This document shows positions 53,083-62,953 of a stretch of 64,000 nt of DNA, one piece after another; the stretch's first letter is position 1; each line of letters starts with the position of its first letter. The position numbers were made by a program, and so were the translations under genes. The notes under the pieces are model-generated. The model did not search any database, was not told the origin of the DNA, and was given only the letters and a program-made list of their open reading frames with translations. The stretch is from UMGS1519 sp050951095 (GTDB taxonomy: Bacteria > Actinomycetota > Coriobacteriia > Coriobacteriales > Eggerthellaceae). The stretch is taken from the NCBI GenBank assembly GCA_050951095.1, contig JBMNIQ010000002.1:310001-374000 (forward strand). Direction: 5' to 3'.

Positions 53083-53775
53083 ATGTCCAAGGGAATCATA
53101 TACGTCATGACTACGGTGGTGCCTGGGTTAGTGAAGATAGGCAAAACCGGATCTACCAACTTTGACCAGCGCATGTACAACCTCGAGCGTAACGGTTATT
53201 TCAACGTTACTGGCCTCAGGCGCGCTTTCGCCATAGAGGTCGATGACTACGACGAGAAGGAGTCGATGCTTGACGAGATATTCTCGCGAAGCCGCGTACC
53301 CAATTCTGAGCTTTTCGCGCTTGACCCTGAGCTGGTAATTCAGCTGCTGTCCTCGTTCGAGGGCAGGCAGGTGTACCCGCCTACAGAGTCAAAGGAGCAA
53401 GTGTTCGATCGGGCTACGGAGCGTCGGCTTGCCAATCCGCCGCGCGGTGAGGTCCCCGACGGCATTTATCGCCTTAGCCGCCATTTGAAGAAAGATGGTC
53501 GCACAGTCCAAGCGACCATGAGGGTGTTGGGCGGACGCTACATAGTTCCCAAAGGCACGCACGTAAGCACCACAGAGGGAGCTGGCCTGTCATCCGGCAT
53601 ACGACAGCAGAGGACTGCATTCGTGAACTCGGAAGGCGAGGTAACGGACGATGTAGAGTTCAGTTCGCCTTCCAGCGCTGGCAGCTTTGTCATAGGAGCC
53701 TCGTGCGACGGTTGGAAAGCTTGGCGCGACGAAAGAGGCAACAGGTTGGATTCGTATCGCGTTCAGGAGGACTAG
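53083..53775 (+). CDS. GIY-YIG nuclease-like protein with DUF4357 domain
   Basis: 230 residues; ATG at 53083 chosen because homology to the GIY-YIG fold begins there (KGIIYVMTTVVPGLVKIGKT, the G-I-Y and V-K-I motif in T5orf172 style). The C-terminal third (FVNSEGEVTDDVEFSSPSSAG followed by WKAWRD) is DUF4357. Such proteins are often encoded next to type I restriction genes and are thought to assist defence; their reaction is not settled. It begins 78 bases after hsdS B. Confidence 0.75.
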   Translation: MSKGIIYVMTTVVPGLVKIGKTGSTNFDQRMYNLERNGYFNVTGLRRAFAIEVDDYDEKESMLDEIFSRSRVPNSELFALDPELVIQLLSSFEGRQVYPPTESKEQVFDRATERRLANPPRGEVPDGIYRLSRHLKKDGRTVQATMRVLGGRYIVPKGTHVSTTEGAGLSSGIRQQRTAFVNSEGEVTDDVEFSSPSSAGSFVIGASCDGWKAWRDERGNRLDSYRVQED

Positions 53776-53825
53776 GGCGTCTATTTCTGTACGCCCATTT
53801 TCTTGCCAGTCAATTATTTCTGCCG

Positions 53826-55241
53826 CTACCGCTCCTGCACTGCAGCCGCTGCGGGAACGGGAAGCGCCGCACCCATGAGGCAGGCGGCGGCAAGCAAAGG
53901 CGCAGACTCTATGGGAAAGCAGAGCAGCAGCAAGCCGAACGAAAGCGCGGGACTGCGCAGAAGGCAGGCCGTCGCGGTTGCCGCGGTCGCCGTCAGGCAG
54001 AGAGTCGCATCGGCCCCGGTGAGCGCCGCGAAGCCGAGCCCGCACGCCACAGCCGCAAACACGCAGGGATAGATTTGGCCGCCTTTCCAACCGGTCGCAA
54101 TGCACAGAGGGCACAAGCCGAACTTGCAAAAGCCGGTTGCGAGCAGCGCAGCGGCGCCCAGTTTCGGCCAGTCGGCAAGCAGATCGGGCGTTTGTGCAAT
54201 GCCGGAAAACAGCACGCCAGGGAAGGCGGCGCCTACCAGGCCCAGCATGATTCCGCCCGCAAACGGCACAAGCAGTGCATGCGAGCGACGGGCCGCATCG
54301 AACCGCGCGCAGACTCGGGCGGATGCCTGAAAGATGACGATACCCACCCAGCCCATCAGGATGCAGGGCACGGCCCAAACAAGGTTGGCGGCATCCAGCG
54401 CGGGCGCATCGAAACGGGGAATCACGGCCTGGGTGCCCAACTCTAGGGTGAGCAGGGCGAATGCGGCAATGCCTGCCGCAGTGGCGGCACTGTAGAGAAC
54501 GGTTTTCGCCCAGCGCTTGAAATCGTAGGACAGCGGGTCGCGGTCCGCCTCGCGCGCTGTGTTCCTCCGCCGGCGTGCCTGGTCGACGGTGCCGCGTGCC
54601 AGGGCGCGCACAACGGCCGCCGCTCCGCGCCGCGGAAGCTCCATGATACCCAGGCCGGCGCGTCGCAGCGACGCCCCGATGAATGTGCAGCCAACGGCAA
54701 CGACGCTCACCAAACCGGCAGCAAGTCCTACGGCCCCGCCGAAGGCTTGCGGCAAGATCACGCCCGCCGCGCAGGGTCCCAGCCCGGCCGATTCGTAACG
54801 GCCGTTCGCCCTTGCCCGGGCAATGACCTGCATGAACGGTTCGGGCAGGCCTCCCACATGCGTGCCCCACCAGCCAATCAGCAATCCGCCCGCGGCGCAC
54901 AGGAGCACGGTGGCCGCTTCGGCGGCGAAGGGCATGCCGAGCGCGGCAAGCCCGGCGGTAGCCGCGTCCCAGAAAACACGGGCAAGGAAGAACGACGCTT
55001 GGAAGGTGATCCACACGAAGGCGCCTAGGCAGCAGCCCAATAGCGCAGCCAGCAGGCAGAGGCCCGTGTAGGCGTTCGCCTTCTCGCTGGCATCTGCAAG
55101 CGGTCGTCCTGCCGACGAGACTAAAGGCCGCGGCTCTCGCGGCGGGCGCGGCGCACGAGGGGCGGGCGCGGTGCGGCCGGTTAGCAGCCAGCGAACAAGA
55201 GTCTTGCCCCAGCTGGGCGAAGTGCTGCCGTTGCGCGCCAT
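53826..55241 (-). CDS. ClC-family chloride channel/transporter
   Basis: 471 residues, ATG at 55241 after GGAGGGAGG. About ten hydrophobic segments follow a polar Pro-rich N-terminus of ~60 residues. Features of the ClC fold include VGGLPEPFMQVI, FPGVLFSGIAQTP and GWKGGQIYPCVFAAVACGLG (the GxxxP-like anion region). Gene leads into the apparently chromosomal part of the window. Substrate may be chloride or fluoride; the selectivity residues are not clear. Confidence 0.8.
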   Translation of the reverse strand: MARNGSTSPSWGKTLVRWLLTGRTAPAPRAPRPPREPRPLVSSAGRPLADASEKANAYTGLCLLAALLGCCLGAFVWITFQASFFLARVFWDAATAGLAALGMPFAAEAATVLLCAAGGLLIGWWGTHVGGLPEPFMQVIARARANGRYESAGLGPCAAGVILPQAFGGAVGLAAGLVSVVAVGCTFIGASLRRAGLGIMELPRRGAAAVVRALARGTVDQARRRRNTAREADRDPLSYDFKRWAKTVLYSAATAAGIAAFALLTLELGTQAVIPRFDAPALDAANLVWAVPCILMGWVGIVIFQASARVCARFDAARRSHALLVPFAGGIMLGLVGAAFPGVLFSGIAQTPDLLADWPKLGAAALLATGFCKFGLCPLCIATGWKGGQIYPCVFAAVACGLGFAALTGADATLCLTATAATATACLLRSPALSFGLLLLCFPIESAPLLAAACLMGAALPVPAAAAVQER

Positions 55242-55531
55242 TGCGCCTCCCTCCTGCATGCTGCCGTGCGTGCGTTGCTCCCATCATAGAGCACGCTGTC
55301 GGCTGTATGACCCAACCGCAGCACGGCTTAGCGGCTGCATGGAGGTGTGGCTTCGTGTACGGCGTTTCGGGACTGCTTTCCCACCGCACAGTTGATGCCG
55401 GCGGTCGTGATCCTGTTCGCATTGATGCTCTTGAGCGGTTAGCGCCCCGGGCTGTCCGTCAACAGGGACAGCCTTGGCGTTTGTGCGCTGGTACCATTGC
55501 TGCAGAGGACATCGTGGAGAGGTGGTGCGCC

Positions 55532-56629
55532 ATGTACGTCAGCAAGCTTCAGAATGGCAGGGACGCGTGCGCCGAACTCGCGCTCCGATTGGTGGGGGCG
55601 GCTGCTGCGCATGGGCCTGGCAATGTTATGCTCTCGCCGGCATCGGCCCAGGCGGTGCTCGGGATGCTCGAAGAAGGGGCAAGGGGCGCAACGCGCAAGG
55701 AGATTCGCGAAGTACTGGGCAACGTCAAGCCGTATCCGCTTTCTTTCGAGTTTTCCGATGCCGCTGCCCTGAAGGAGTCCAGCTCTTTGTGGGTGAACGG
55801 AAAGACGTCCCAGATGCTGCGCCGGCGCTATATCGATGAGGTGCGAAAGCGTTATGGCGCGGATGTGGCCTGCATGCCGTTCAACGAGCATATGGTGGAG
55901 TCGCTCAACATGCGGGTGGCGCACGACACCGACGGCATGATCGCCAAGATGCTCGACAAGGTTCCCCAAGGCATGCTTCTTGTGCTGAGCTGCCTGGCCT
56001 TTTCCTGCGATTGGAAGCATCCTTTCGAAGCGGGGGATGTTGTTGAGGGTGAGTTTCACCCAAATCCGCACGCGTCGCAGCCGTGCACTATGCTCTGCGG
56101 GGATTCGAACGCCTACGTGCAGCTTGACGGGGCCGTTGGCATCACCAAGGCATACGCCGACGAACGGTTCGGCTTTTTCGCGTTGCTGCCGCCGAAGGGT
56201 CAGGGTCCAGACGAATTTCTAGCGGGGGTCAGGGGCGCGGATCTTCGCCAGGCGCTCGATACTCCCTGTTGCGACAAGGATGTCAGCTACCAATTGCCCC
56301 AGCTCTCGCTGGAGTGCGGCATTCGGCTTAACGATGCGCTCGAAGCTTTGGGCATGCGGGAAGCCTTTACGGCGGCGGCAGACTTCGGAGGCATCTCCGA
56401 AGCGCCGCTTTCCGTGTCCGAGGTGCTGCAGAAGACGCGGTTCGAACTCGACGCGCACGGCACCAGGGCGTCTGCAGCCTCGATGGCGGACGTTGTGTGT
56501 ACGGGGGCACCCGATTTCGATCGGCTGCTCCTCATCGACTTCGACCGCCCCTTTGTGCTTGGTGTCGAAAGCACCGAGACGCACGTGCCCCTTTTCCTGG
56601 GGATAGTGCGCACCGTGAGTCGGGCATGA
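55532..56629 (+). CDS. Serpin family serine/cysteine protease inhibitor
   Basis: 365 residues from ATG 55532 (GAGAGGTGG upstream). Serpin landmarks: NVMLSPASAQAVLGMLEEGA, LVLSCLAFSCDWKHPF, LPQLSLECGIRLNDALEALG, the hinge ELDAHGTRASAASMADVV with small residues as in inhibitory serpins, and DRPFVLGVESTE...PLFLGIV at the end. No signal peptide is obvious, so it may act inside the cell or use another route. The 290 bases before it, shared with the divergent ClC gene, hold no gene. The target protease cannot be named. Confidence 0.9.
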   Translation: MYVSKLQNGRDACAELALRLVGAAAAHGPGNVMLSPASAQAVLGMLEEGARGATRKEIREVLGNVKPYPLSFEFSDAAALKESSSLWVNGKTSQMLRRRYIDEVRKRYGADVACMPFNEHMVESLNMRVAHDTDGMIAKMLDKVPQGMLLVLSCLAFSCDWKHPFEAGDVVEGEFHPNPHASQPCTMLCGDSNAYVQLDGAVGITKAYADERFGFFALLPPKGQGPDEFLAGVRGADLRQALDTPCCDKDVSYQLPQLSLECGIRLNDALEALGMREAFTAAADFGGISEAPLSVSEVLQKTRFELDAHGTRASAASMADVVCTGAPDFDRLLLIDFDRPFVLGVESTETHVPLFLGIVRTVSRA

Positions 56630-56827
56630 CAAGCGGCAAGAGGCCATTCTCCCGCGTCTATTTGCTCGGTTTGGCCGGGCGGAATTCCCAGAAGCTCACC
56701 TTTTTCGCATCACCGGCGCGGGCATGCGCCTGGGCAAGCGAAGTCCGACGTCCCCTTCCCTCCCCAGCGTGTCCTCTGGCGGTTTACTATAGTGGCGATA
56801 TCGTACAGGGGAGCGATGGGGGATTCC

Positions 56828-58879
56828 ATGGAAGATCGTCGCGTCAACTATCGCGTTATTGGATTGTGCGCGTTCAGCTTCCTACTTGCTGCGGTGCTGG
56901 CACTTGCCTGTTCCAGCGCGCCGGCATTCGCGTCGTCCAAGACGCATCTCAGCAGCACAAAGACAACGCTGCTGCAAACCACCAGCAAAACCATCACCAT
57001 CAAGGGCTCGAAAAAGAATATCAAGAAGATAAAGAAGGCCTCGTGGAAGGTGGAGAAGGGGAAATCGATTATCTCCCTTTCGAAGAAAAAGAAGACGAGC
57101 GTAAAGGTTACGGCGAAAAAGGCGGGCAAGGCCACGCTTGCCGTAAAGGTCAACGGCAAGAAGACGTACCGCTGCTCGGTCTCGGTGAAAAGCAACAGCA
57201 TCACCGCGCGCGTTGGCGATACGGTCACCATCGACCCGGTAGGCGCTTCCAAGAACGACTGGATTACCTGCACGGTTTCGGGAGATTCCACCCTGAACCG
57301 GCAAAGCGTCTCGGCCGGCAAGACCACTTACACCGCGGTGAATTCGGGTTCATCCAAAGTAAAGGCGTCGTTCGGCAAGAAATCAGAAACGTATTACGTG
57401 AAGGTCAAGGAACGCTATTCCTATTCCCTCACGCCGCTCATCAAGCCGTTCAACACCTACTACTACCTGAAAACAGACGATCCCAATCCCTTCGACTTGC
57501 GCTTTACGAACAGCACCGGTTCGCTTGCGCCCTCCACGACCATCTTCAATGACGTGGGCTACCAGGACGCCGCCTTCGCGCATGTTAAAGGCGGTTACCT
57601 GTTCAAGGCCGAATCATCCGATTTCAAGGGCGGCAAGCTGCGCATGGAGCGCGTTCTGAACGGAACGCGCCCGTACAACTTGAGCGCCGCGCAGATTGCG
57701 GAGGGCGACTACGTTTCGGGACGTTCCGGCAACACTGCCTATCTGTGGCAAGGTGCCGGAGGCGGCGTGTCGTTCGCATCGCGAGTGGGCGACTACTGCA
57801 ACACGGCGCAGAGCCTTTCCGTCCCGGCGGCAAAGGGTTATGTGCAGTACCTTGTGGATACCTGCACCTCGCCTTCGAATGACCTGTTCACGAACCTTGA
57901 TGCCGTGCAGAAGGAGCTCAACGCCTATGCCATCTACCCGATTGGCGAATACGACTCCAACAAGCCGACCGCCAATTCGCCCTATCCCGGATTGCGGTGC
58001 ACAAGCGCCCATGAATACGGATATCTGAGTCCCTATTGCCACCAGTACGAATCGGGCGCCACGTTGGCGCGGGCACTGTATCCCTACGTGCTTGATTCCC
58101 TGGGCTTTCCCGGCACGATGCAAAAGGTAGCGAAGAAACTCGACCCGTCGTGCACGGTCACGCAGGGAAGCGCCCATTCCCGGGTTGACGTCACTTCTAA
58201 CGGGCAGACGCGTTCTTACGGCGGCGCGGGTGCCGGAGATCCCTCGAAACCGTTCTATTCTGCCGACATCACGAAGCGCTACACGTTCACCGGCGGCAGC
58301 GGCGACCTGGCATCCTGCTCGACGCTCGATTCCGTGCACTCGCTCCTTGCAAGCTACAACACCTCGGCGGCAAAGCGGGCGGAAGAATACCAAAAGGCCG
58401 TGTCGCACGACCAGATTGGAACCGTTATCGGCAATGGCACGTGGCTGCGGTGCTACGGAGGCGCCTATTCCTACATGACGCGTTACTGCTATAACGGCGA
58501 CTGCATCGATCTGTACAATACGTGGGTCGACGGCCGGTACCTTGATGGATTCTGCCGCTTTAAGAAGGGCGAAAAATGGGAGGACCACCCCATGGCGAAC
58601 ATCGTGCTGCGCAACCAGACGTACACCACTCAAAACGGCAACGTCCGAACGGCGGACCTGTATTTCACATACGATGCAAGCACGAAAACCTGGCGGGCGC
58701 CCTATGCCTACCAGGAAACCAGCGGCTCGTATTCGAACAACGTGACGCTTCCCGATGAGTTCGTGCTGACGGAAGATGAAGTGAAGAACCTGAACCTTGA
58801 TGCGAACACGAACACAGATCCCTCGTCTGGCTATATCTACGATACGAAGTCGGAGCCGGGCACCCCGTTTGGCAACTAG
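56828..58879 (+). CDS. Secreted protein with N-terminal Ig-like repeats, unknown activity
   Basis: 683 residues from ATG 56828 (56816 is an alternative). Signal peptide (GLCAFSFLLAAVLALACSSA then PAFA). Residues ~35-190 are Lys/Ser/Thr-rich BIG2-like beta repeats (KKTSVKVTAKKAGKATLAVK). The rest is a large extracellular domain with conserved-looking Cys and aromatic residues (TSAHEYGYLSPYCHQYESG, YGGAYSYMTRYCYNGDCIDL) that I do not recognise. No LPXTG. Possibly a surface enzyme or adhesin. Confidence 0.65.
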   Translation: MEDRRVNYRVIGLCAFSFLLAAVLALACSSAPAFASSKTHLSSTKTTLLQTTSKTITIKGSKKNIKKIKKASWKVEKGKSIISLSKKKKTSVKVTAKKAGKATLAVKVNGKKTYRCSVSVKSNSITARVGDTVTIDPVGASKNDWITCTVSGDSTLNRQSVSAGKTTYTAVNSGSSKVKASFGKKSETYYVKVKERYSYSLTPLIKPFNTYYYLKTDDPNPFDLRFTNSTGSLAPSTTIFNDVGYQDAAFAHVKGGYLFKAESSDFKGGKLRMERVLNGTRPYNLSAAQIAEGDYVSGRSGNTAYLWQGAGGGVSFASRVGDYCNTAQSLSVPAAKGYVQYLVDTCTSPSNDLFTNLDAVQKELNAYAIYPIGEYDSNKPTANSPYPGLRCTSAHEYGYLSPYCHQYESGATLARALYPYVLDSLGFPGTMQKVAKKLDPSCTVTQGSAHSRVDVTSNGQTRSYGGAGAGDPSKPFYSADITKRYTFTGGSGDLASCSTLDSVHSLLASYNTSAAKRAEEYQKAVSHDQIGTVIGNGTWLRCYGGAYSYMTRYCYNGDCIDLYNTWVDGRYLDGFCRFKKGEKWEDHPMANIVLRNQTYTTQNGNVRTADLYFTYDASTKTWRAPYAYQETSGSYSNNVTLPDEFVLTEDEVKNLNLDANTNTDPSSGYIYDTKSEPGTPFGN

Positions 58880-58965
58880 GTTGCGGGTTGCTCCCGCGCA
58901 GCGCTTCGGCTTTGGCTTTGCTGAGCCCGAAACGCTGCGCTGTTTGCTGATTGTCGGGCAATGCT

Positions 58966-59940
58966 CTATGCGCCCTGCCCGGCTGCGCGGACGCGGTATT
59001 CGCGCGGCGATACGCCCTGCGCGCGGCGAAACGCCCGATAGAAGTTCGACGTGTCTGGATAGCCCACCATGGAGGCGATGCGCTCTATGGGAAGGCTGGT
59101 CATGGCAAGAAGCAGGCATGCGCGGTCCATGCGCACCTGCAGCAGGATCTGCGAGAATGTCCGCCCGGTCTGGAGATGCAGCAGCGTGGACACGTAGTTC
59201 GGGTGGTAGCCGAAGCGCGCGCCCACGTCCGCGAGCGTCACGGCGTCCAGGTGCTGCTCGATATAGGCCACCATCTGCTCGTATATCGGCGTATCCGCAT
59301 TCGCACTGGTGTCGTTCAGCTGGCGCGCCAGGTACATCACCGCCGCCAACGCAAGCGGCTTCAGCGTCTCCTGCGTGCCGTCTCCGCGGTGCGTGTATTC
59401 CAGAATCATCAGGTCCACAAGCCGCCAGATCAGCGAATCCTTCGGCAGCGTCATGTGGATGAACTCGTCGGAGAAGCGGTTCACCTGCGGCTCCAGGAAG
59501 AAATGGAGCATTGCCGGTGCGGCCGAAAGCGCGCCCAGGAAATCGCGGAGGAACACGTCGCGCCTGATTAGGATGCCCACGATGACCTTCTCATCTTCGG
59601 ATTCGCCCCGCAGCGCATAGCCGCTGTAGGGCTGGCCGATGTAGCAGTCTCCTTCGCGTACCGTGACCTGCTGGTCATAGCGCGCGCTGAGCGCCTGGTA
59701 ATTGCCGCGATAGGCGAAGTTGATGAAGAAGAAATCCTGGCGGTGGAATTCCTCATGGATGTAGTCGCCCACGAACGCGCACATCATCACTTCCTCGTTC
59801 GGAGCGCCCAGCCATTGCGAGATGCGTTCGTTGCGCCCATTCGCGGGGTCGGGGCGAAAATCCCAATTGAGCAGGGGGAACTCTTCTCCCAACTGTTGGA
59901 TGGCCGCTTCGAGCGCCTGGTCGACCCGCCTATACGTCAT
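58966..59940 (-). CDS. AraC-family transcriptional regulator
   Basis: 324 residues. A cupin-like ligand domain (residues ~60-140, DFFFINFAYRGNYQALSARY, VREGDCYIGQPYSGYAL) and a C-terminal double HTH (TLADVGARFGYHPNYVSTLL, IERIASMVGYPDTSNFYRAF). It is divergent from the 60-residue frame and the alcohol dehydrogenase gene and may regulate them; the ligand is unknown. Confidence 0.88.
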   Translation of the reverse strand: MTYRRVDQALEAAIQQLGEEFPLLNWDFRPDPANGRNERISQWLGAPNEEVMMCAFVGDYIHEEFHRQDFFFINFAYRGNYQALSARYDQQVTVREGDCYIGQPYSGYALRGESEDEKVIVGILIRRDVFLRDFLGALSAAPAMLHFFLEPQVNRFSDEFIHMTLPKDSLIWRLVDLMILEYTHRGDGTQETLKPLALAAVMYLARQLNDTSANADTPIYEQMVAYIEQHLDAVTLADVGARFGYHPNYVSTLLHLQTGRTFSQILLQVRMDRACLLLAMTSLPIERIASMVGYPDTSNFYRAFRRAQGVSPREYRVRAAGQGA

Positions 59941-60081
59941 GCTGCCTCTTTCACACGCGAATCTTAAGATATACCCTCTTCTATCTTAGCATTTGGCGCT
60001 GTTTGCGTGGCCTCCGCAACGTACAGTAAGGCTGCGTTAAGAAACAATCCGCATTTACGGAATCGCGAGCAAGGAGCCGCC

Positions 60082-60264
60082 ATGAACACCGTTACGCAGA
60101 AATCCGAGATCGAGAAACTCCAGTCCGGCCTGGTGCCGCGCCTGGTCAACGAATGGGCGCTGCTGACTTCCGCCATTCCCGCGGACATCATGGCATCAAC
60201 GTACGCGAACATGGGCACGCACACGCTGTTCATGGGCGAAATCACGAAGGCGCTTGTGAAATAG
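60082..60264 (+). CDS. 60-residue hypothetical protein before alcohol dehydrogenase
   Basis: ATG preceded by AAGGAG at ideal spacing. The sequence (MNTVTQKSEIEKLQSGLVPR and LLTSAIPADIMASTYANMGT) is amphipathic and unlike known small proteins to me. Either a real leader-like gene or a remnant of a longer gene. Followed after 90 bases by the dehydrogenase. Confidence 0.45.
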   Translation: MNTVTQKSEIEKLQSGLVPRLVNEWALLTSAIPADIMASTYANMGTHTLFMGEITKALVK

Positions 60265-60354
60265 GGCGCCGGCAACCACTACAAATAAGCGCCGCGGCGC
60301 ACTGGGGCGGCACGCCTCCGCGTAACGGCGAATCATCAATCAAGGAGGATTGAA

Positions 60355-61519
60355 ATGTACGAGTTCACGTTCGATATTCCCACCCGCGTTCTTTTCGGCC
60401 CCGGCCAGCTGAAGAACCTGCATGCGGAAACGCTGTCGGGCACGAAGGCGCTTATCGCCACGTCGAACGGCACGTCCACGAAGAAGTTCGGCTACCTGGC
60501 CGCTCTGGAAAAGGAGCTTGACCAGGCCGGCGTTGCCTACGAGCTGTTCGACCAGGTGCGCCCGAACCCCCACCAGCGACAACGTCATGGATGGCGCCAA
60601 GCTGGCGAACGAAACCGGCTGCGACTTCGTTGTGGCGCTGGGCGGCGGATCCGTCATGGACTGCTCGAAGTGCATCGCGCTCATGATGACGAACACGGGC
60701 GACATCTGGGATTACAGCCTGTCCGTGGACGGCGGCAAGAAGGACCCCGAAAACGATGCGGCGCCCATTGTGGCCATCACCACGTCCGCCGGCACGGGTT
60801 CCGAGGTTGACATGGCCTCCGTTATCACGAACGAGAAGACGCAGGAAAAGACCGGCATCTTCTTCCCGTCCATGTTCCCCACGCTTTCCGTGGTGGACGC
60901 CGACCTGATAATGAGCGTGCCGCAGAAGTTCACCGCGTATCAGGGCATGGACGCGTTCTATCACGCTTCTGAATCCGTGATCAACAAGAACGAGCATCCC
61001 ATGGGCGAGATGTTCGCGCTGAAGGCCATCGAGTACATTGCGAAGTACCTGCCGCGCGCCTACAAGGATGGCTCCGACAAGGAGGCGCGTGCGTATGTGG
61101 CGCTGGCCAACACGTATGCCGGCTACTACATGCTGTGCACGTCCCAGCACACCATGGAGCACGTCATGGGCGGCTACCATGACGACCTGATCCACGGTGC
61201 GGGCCTGATCATGATCAGCCATGCGTACTTCGACTTCTTCGCCGAGCGCAAGGCCGCCGAGGAGCCCATGATGAAGATGGCGCGTGCCATGGGCGTGGAG
61301 AATCCCACGAGCGGCAAGGACTTCATCGCGGCGCTGGACAAGCTCATTGCCGAAGTGGGCTGCTCCGACCTGCGCATGAGCGATGCCGGCATTACGAAGG
61401 ACGAGCTGAAGAAGTATCCGAAGCGCGTGCACGAGGTGCTGGGCGGCGACATCACGGCCGATCCGCTGCCGCTGTCCGATGAGGACTACCTGGCCATTTA
61501 CGAGGCATCGTACCGCTAG
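60355..61519 (+). pseudogene. Iron-containing alcohol dehydrogenase, one-base frameshift
   Basis: ATG after AAGGAGG. First frame MYEFTFDIPTRVLFGPGQLK with the usual N-terminal fold runs to the C run at 60567-60571; removing one C joins VRPNPT to SDNVMDGAKLANETGCDFVV and the rest: nucleotide-binding GGGSVMDCSK, ITTSAGTGSE, and iron ligands in HTMEHVMGGYHDDLIHGAG. The repaired length of about 387 residues is normal for group III NAD(P)-dependent alcohol or butanol dehydrogenases. The break is probably a sequencing error because all domains are conserved. Confidence 0.85.
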
Positions 61520-61556
61520 CGAATGCGCGCATAAGGCGCACAGCAAGACGCACTGC

Positions 61557-61584
61557 AACGGCCGGGTGGCATGCCCGGCCGTTT
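61557..61584 (+). terminator. Terminator-like hairpin after alcohol dehydrogenase
   Basis: AACGGCCGGG (61557-61566) pairs with CCCGGCCGTT (61574-61583) across TGGCATG and is followed by T. The ribosome site of the next gene lies just after it, so partial read-through is possible. Confidence 0.55.
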
Positions 61585-61602
61585 GAGGCAAAGGAGCACA
61601 CC

Positions 61603-62178
61603 ATGAGAGAAGTCGAGAAGCTGGATGCGGGCCTGGAATACGATTTTTGGGATGCCGAAGTTGCCGCCCGCAAGTTCCACGCCGTGGAAGGTGCGGCGAA
61701 GCTGAACGCCATTCCGATGACGGACCGCGAGGCGCGCGATGCGGCCATTCGCGAGCTGTTCGGCAGCGTGGGCGAAAATCCGGAGGTGCTGCCCACGTTC
61801 TCGTGCGACAACGGGTCGAACATCCATGTGGGCAAGAATTTCCTGGCGAACTACAACGTGACCATCTTGGATATTGCGCCCGTCTACATTGGCAATTACG
61901 CGATGATCGGGCCGGGCACGATGATCAGCACCGTGAATCATCCCCTGAGCCCCGCCGGGCGCCGCAAGCACTTGGGCGTTGCGAAGCCGGTGCATATCGG
62001 CGACGACGTGTGGATGGGCGGCAACGTTACCGTGCTGCCCGGCGTGACCATCGGCAACAACGTGGTGGTGGCCGCGGGCGCGGTGGTGAGCAAGGACGTC
62101 CCCGACAACGTGGTGGTTGCGGGCGTGCCGGCAAAGGCAATCAAGCACTTGGAGAATGACGTGGTAGACGGCGAATAG
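61603..62178 (+). CDS. Maltose/galactoside O-acetyltransferase-like protein
   Basis: 191 residues, left-handed beta-helix family. N-terminal mac domain (LEYDFWDAEVAARKFHAVEG) and hexapeptide repeats (IHVGKNFLANYNVTILDIAP, VHIGDDVWMGGNVTVLPGVT, IGNNVVVAAGAVVSKDVPD) with the catalytic His in STVNHPLSP. It transfers acetyl from acetyl-CoA to sugars. Complete. Confidence 0.88.
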   Translation: MREVEKLDAGLEYDFWDAEVAARKFHAVEGAAKLNAIPMTDREARDAAIRELFGSVGENPEVLPTFSCDNGSNIHVGKNFLANYNVTILDIAPVYIGNYAMIGPGTMISTVNHPLSPAGRRKHLGVAKPVHIGDDVWMGGNVTVLPGVTIGNNVVVAAGAVVSKDVPDNVVVAGVPAKAIKHLENDVVDGE

Positions 62179-62284
62179 GCGCGAGTGGGTCGGATTCGCT
62201 CCAACCCACAGACTGTCGCCCAACATGACATGGTCCGCCGATACGGTAAGCTGGGTACGTGACGGCGAAGGCGAAAGGCGGACC

Positions 62285-62953
62285 ATGGCGCGCATCTACG
62301 TGATAGAAGACGACCCGGCTGTGCGCGGGGAAGTGGAAATCCTGCTTGAACGGGCAGGCCACGAGGCGGTGTGCGCCAGCGATTTCACCCACGTGGCCGC
62401 CGACGCGCTTGCCGCGTCCCCAGACCTGGTCCTGCTTGACCTGGGCCTGCCCGGTACGGACGGCCTGATTGTGGCGCGCGAGCTGCGCCAATCGTCCGAC
62501 GTTCCCGTCATCGTGCTCACCAGCCGCACGACCGACGTGGACGAGCTCATGAGCATGTCCATGGGTGCCGACGCCTTCATCGAAAAGCCCTACAACGGCC
62601 AGGTGCTGCTGGCTCACATCGATGCCGTGCTGCGCCGGGCGGGGCGCGCAGCCGCGGCAAGCCGCACCATGGAGCACAAGGGGCTCACGCTTGATCTGTC
62701 GCGTTCCACGGCGTGCTTCCAAGGGCGCACGGCGGAGCTTACGAAGAACGAGCTGCGCATTCTTGAGACGCTTATGCGGCGCGCCGGCCAGGTGGTCTCG
62801 CGCGAGGAGCTGATGGAGGCGCTCTGGTCCACGGACTCGTTCGTGGACGACAACACGCTGACGGTGAATGTGAACCGCTTGCGCCAGACGCTCGCCCGTA
62901 TCGGCGTGACGGACTTCGTGGTCACGCGGCGCGGACAGGGGTATGTGGTGTGA
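62285..62953 (+). CDS. OmpR-family response regulator
   Basis: 222 residues from ATG 62285 (AAGGCGG upstream). Receiver domain with acidic pair ED near residue 8, phospho-acceptor D51 in LVLLDLGLPG, T in IVLTSRT and K in FIEKPY; C-terminal winged helix (LTKNELRILETLMRRAGQVV). It overlaps the histidine kinase gene (GTGA), so both are co-translated. Confidence 0.92.
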   Translation: MARIYVIEDDPAVRGEVEILLERAGHEAVCASDFTHVAADALAASPDLVLLDLGLPGTDGLIVARELRQSSDVPVIVLTSRTTDVDELMSMSMGADAFIEKPYNGQVLLAHIDAVLRRAGRAAAASRTMEHKGLTLDLSRSTACFQGRTAELTKNELRILETLMRRAGQVVSREELMEALWSTDSFVDDNTLTVNVNRLRQTLARIGVTDFVVTRRGQGYVV

